DNA from: Acidobacteria bacterium UBA6911
GTDB lineage: Bacteria; Acidobacteriota; UBA6911
Reading direction: 5' to 3'
Length of the DNA stretch: 8,234 nt
NCBI GenBank assembly: GCA_002451015.1
Contig: DKBB01000129.1
Coordinates: 1,068-9,301, forward strand
The notes below the pieces were generated by a model. That model made no database searches. It worked only from the letters and a program-made list of their open reading frames with translations, and was not told the origin of the DNA. Made by a program: the position numbers and the translations under genes. This document shows, piece after piece, positions 7,001 through 8,234 of this stretch. The first letter of the stretch is position 1. Every line of letters starts with the position of its first letter.

Positions 7001-8234
7001 CGGGCCGTCGAATCCTTCCGGAACCGGTTGCAAATCGAGTTCGGAGAGGACATTATCGCCATGGCCGGCAGCCTGCAGGCGGCTCCCAACCGTCGATTCC
7101 GCCCCCCGAAACACAGAAGCCGGAAATACTACTCCACCCTGGCGAATGAAAACCGGGAATTTCCGGATCGCTGGTCGATTCTCATGCAGCGCGTTACGAA
7201 CAAAATAAAACTCGACATCCAGATCGCCGCGTTGCGATGCCGGACTGAAGACAAGGCGGAAGATCTTCTGCGCCGGACAACCCAGAATGTGGACGTCAGA
7301 ATCACGCATCCCCTCCGGAACCTTTTTACAAACCTCAACGCTTCACTGAGCCGTGAAACAACCTCCGCAACCGATCTCCAATGCGATATAGACACCCAGA
7401 TAGACATCGAGGAAGGCGTAGAGGAATTTCGCGATTCCATTTTTGCGTTGACGAGTTCGCTTCCGGACAAGCTGTCGGTCGGTGATGAAAAAGAGGAAAC
7501 TGAAATACCTGTAGCACGCCTTGCCAACAGGATCCTGGAATCCCGGATGATCAGTCCTCTTCAGGACTTTCTTGTTTCCGGGAACGAATCGCTCAGGAAC
7601 CTGGGTTTCAGAATCAAGGACCTGGTCAACCTTACCCGGTTCAATCTCCAGAATATCGATACAGACGCCCCGGATCGGCAAAACGCCATCGGTGGCATCC
7701 TGAAAGAAACAACCCGAAATATCCGTTTGGAAGTTGAAGCGGTCGATAATTTCAAGAAAGCCCTGCGGGAAGAGGTGCGGCGCATGCTATCGGACGCTTT
7801 CGAACCGCTGGCTCCCGAGAAAATAGAAAAAAGTTCGGGAGAGATGTCGGACATACTGCGAGAATACGCCGGCTATAAGGTAATGACCACGTTCGGAAAC
7901 TGGAGGAACACTGCGAGCCGTTTGCTGGAACGCTATACGATCCGTATTCTATACTCTAAAAGCGAGGGGCTGCTGTTCGCCAGAAGGCTGAAGAGCCTGC
8001 AGACGGCGGATTCGGGGAACGCGTCGGTGCTGGATCTCGTCCAGTCCGTCACCCCGGAGAGAAAAGTGATGCAGGCGCTTCCCCGTTTCTACACCAATCT
8101 GTTCAGCAGCCGGTCAAGCATCGGAACGGAGTTCTTTATCGAACGGGATGAAGATGCAAGGCGAATGCAGCTGGCTGTAGACCATTATAATAACGGGTAC
8201 AGGGGTGGCATTCTCGTTCTTGGCGAACGGAATG
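4037..8234 (+). CDS. SLC12-like cation-chloride cotransporter fused to a long helical region and a P-loop NTPase; 3'-truncated
   Basis: The frame is open from ATG 4037 to the edge, at least 1399 codons without a stop. Residues 1-410 hold about 12 TM helices of the APC superfamily with SLC12 hallmarks: FGTFSGVFTP (7-16), GGGTYYMISRSLG (71-83), YLIGFAE (105-111), FFPAVTGFEAG (196-206), SGDLRDP, and ATLSSALGSILGAPR (275-289). Residues 447-713 match the cytosolic SLC12 C-terminal domain (NWRPNILMYSG, EPNTILMGWS, IDLWWSG, SLRLLVINYD). Family members normally end near here. Instead, after a polar linker (~720-736) come ~620 charged, helix-like residues with no domain I recognise, then FFIERDED (1366-1373) and GGILVLGERN (1390-1399), which resemble the start of a STAND/AAA_16-type P-loop NTPase. 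The cytosolic N-terminus is only ~6 residues, unlike eukaryotic NKCCs. Substrate is inferred, not proven; the transporter call is firm, the NTPase call moderate. Confidence 0.93.
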   Translation, partial: MTNARKFGTFSGVFTPSILTILGVIMYMRLPAIVGEAGLFPTIGIILIAHVISVTTGLSVSSIATDRRVQGGGTYYMISRSLGLPIGGTLGLALFVGLSFSVSLYLIGFAESFLGYWDIEITKNTIRLAGTCILLVVTTVTMISTSLAIKTQYLIMAAIGLSLLSVFFGSHDFTPAQPLLSNPNSTVPLMVLFGIFFPAVTGFEAGVSMSGDLRDPKRSIPVGAITAIAVGFLVYIGMAIFFAYTVDSRLLAEDPAVLRKISLSPVLVIAGIWGATLSSALGSILGAPRILHATAQDNVVPKFFAKTSGKLQEPRNALILSFFIAEGGILIGELDVIARIVSIFFIMTYGFINLSATFETWTSSDFRPEFKTPAWISFIGAAASIIVMIQLDLLALFASALILGLLFFYLKRKELKLESGDAWNGVWASIVKEGIGRLGNEKPRESNWRPNILMYSGDKQQRSHLVEFGRAISGRLGILSSFELVITAEKALRRTDNEPVSDNSNTQSVFSYRYQCRDLYEGMEEVSRLYGFYGVEPNTILMGWSQKPENRVSFSRLLSSYDQSGFNIMLLNHNSERNFGTGQNIDLWWSGAGPNLSFSLVLLRHLTTSRYWEKASLRLLVINYDRSRKEQIHRSLSRILEDYRLDMDIKIIHNQDSSIDEFEIMQQESSQADLTFIGIDDEQMHVLDRVFPDYCQFLSKMGTTAVIHAAPGFETVDAGVVRDKQPADDSEEIPGMAVSLSEFPELNDPALATELRKAKTTGSRVLNRFYEKAIRPCFSDNTEHIENFRGKATAVGTSLEKAMEYKDAYRYEKMLLKIKNDYMFSCRRLFEQIGERQASGLKESLASGIGLYVDWSGRNYAKLPRRLKVRYQENEIVPNRIDSIYLRWIKFWKRTSLKLSRKPALRTIPFRETARYFLHDTRQLFLNDYLQELQEYQVAYLNHLKSLMFSRLDSIVHLERKFPPDKETILRLQKDLEDRIDEFAKERNRAVESFRNRLQIEFGEDIIAMAGSLQAAPNRRFRPPKHRSRKYYSTLANENREFPDRWSILMQRVTNKIKLDIQIAALRCRTEDKAEDLLRRTTQNVDVRITHPLRNLFTNLNASLSRETTSATDLQCDIDTQIDIEEGVEEFRDSIFALTSSLPDKLSVGDEKEETEIPVARLANRILESRMISPLQDFLVSGNESLRNLGFRIKDLVNLTRFNLQNIDTDAPDRQNAIGGILKETTRNIRLEVEAVDNFKKALREEVRRMLSDAFEPLAPEKIEKSSGEMSDILREYAGYKVMTTFGNWRNTASRLLERYTIRILYSKSEGLLFARRLKSLQTADSGNASVLDLVQSVTPERKVMQALPRFYTNLFSSRSSIGTEFFIERDEDARRMQLAVDHYNNGYRGGILVLGERN
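8122..8234 (+). other. Start of a probable P-loop NTPase domain, Walker A cut by the window end
   Basis: Within the fusion gene, residues ~1363-1399 read GTEFFIERDED, a helix of about 15 residues, then a hydrophobic strand GGILVL and GERN. Many STAND/AAA_16 ATPases begin with an (F)(V/I)xR(D/E)E motif, a helix, and then a strand leading into GxxxxGK[ST]. G1396 would be the first Gly of Walker A, so the Gly-Lys-Thr/Ser should be residues 1401-1403, just outside the window. Confidence 0.6.

Noticed and set aside
6623..7309. Minus-strand ORF of 228 codons opposite the helical module
   Set aside because: The plus frame is continuous with the transporter upstream and the P-loop region downstream; the minus frame lacks a start signal and any recognisable motif.

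Overview
The window is 8.2 kb of bacterial DNA, judged by eye to have a moderately GC-rich base composition. It holds two conserved housekeeping-type genes, one decayed region, and one very long gene that runs off the right edge. The organism cannot be named with confidence. The S41 protease with a long charged C-terminal tail, and the gene remnants that recall a barrel-like protein and a cytochrome-like protein, fit an Acidobacteriota-type (for example Aminicenantes-like) or Desulfobacterota-type genome. That placement is from memory of gene families and is weak.

Layout. Bases 1-984 (+) are the 3' part of an RtcB-family RNA ligase gene that began before the window. Bases 985-1160 separate this gene from a convergent neighbour and contain a perfect 16-bp inverted repeat with a 44-nt loop. 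Bases 1161-2801 (-) encode a secreted or membrane-anchored S41 carboxyl-terminal processing protease with an intact Ser-Lys-Gln catalytic set. Its start is preceded by a good ribosome binding site and a 19-bp palindrome that carries an extended -10 box on both strands. Bases 2849-3927 hold no intact gene. On the minus strand they contain what looks like a chimeric pseudogene: the middle of a barrel-like protein family joined out of frame, at a GCAGAT tandem repeat, to the last ~57 codons of a different family. Bases 3928-3956 form a plausible sigma70 promoter for the next gene.

The main item is the open reading frame from 4037 to the window end (+). It is at least 1399 codons long with no stop. 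Residues ~1-410 are a 12-TM SLC12-type (Na-K-Cl cotransporter-like) APC transporter. Residues ~447-713 are the matching SLC12 cytosolic C-terminal domain. Then, where the family normally ends, the frame continues for ~640 residues of charged, apparently helical sequence with no domain I recognise. The last ~35 residues look like the entry into a P-loop NTPase (FFIERDED, then GGILVLGERN), cut by the window edge exactly where the GK[ST] of Walker A would fall. The polypeptide therefore seems to be a transporter covalently joined to a STAND/AAA-like ATPase through a large uncharacterised module. This is the best candidate here for an undescribed system. The genes do not form one operon: rtcB and the protease converge, and the protease and the transporter diverge across the decayed region.
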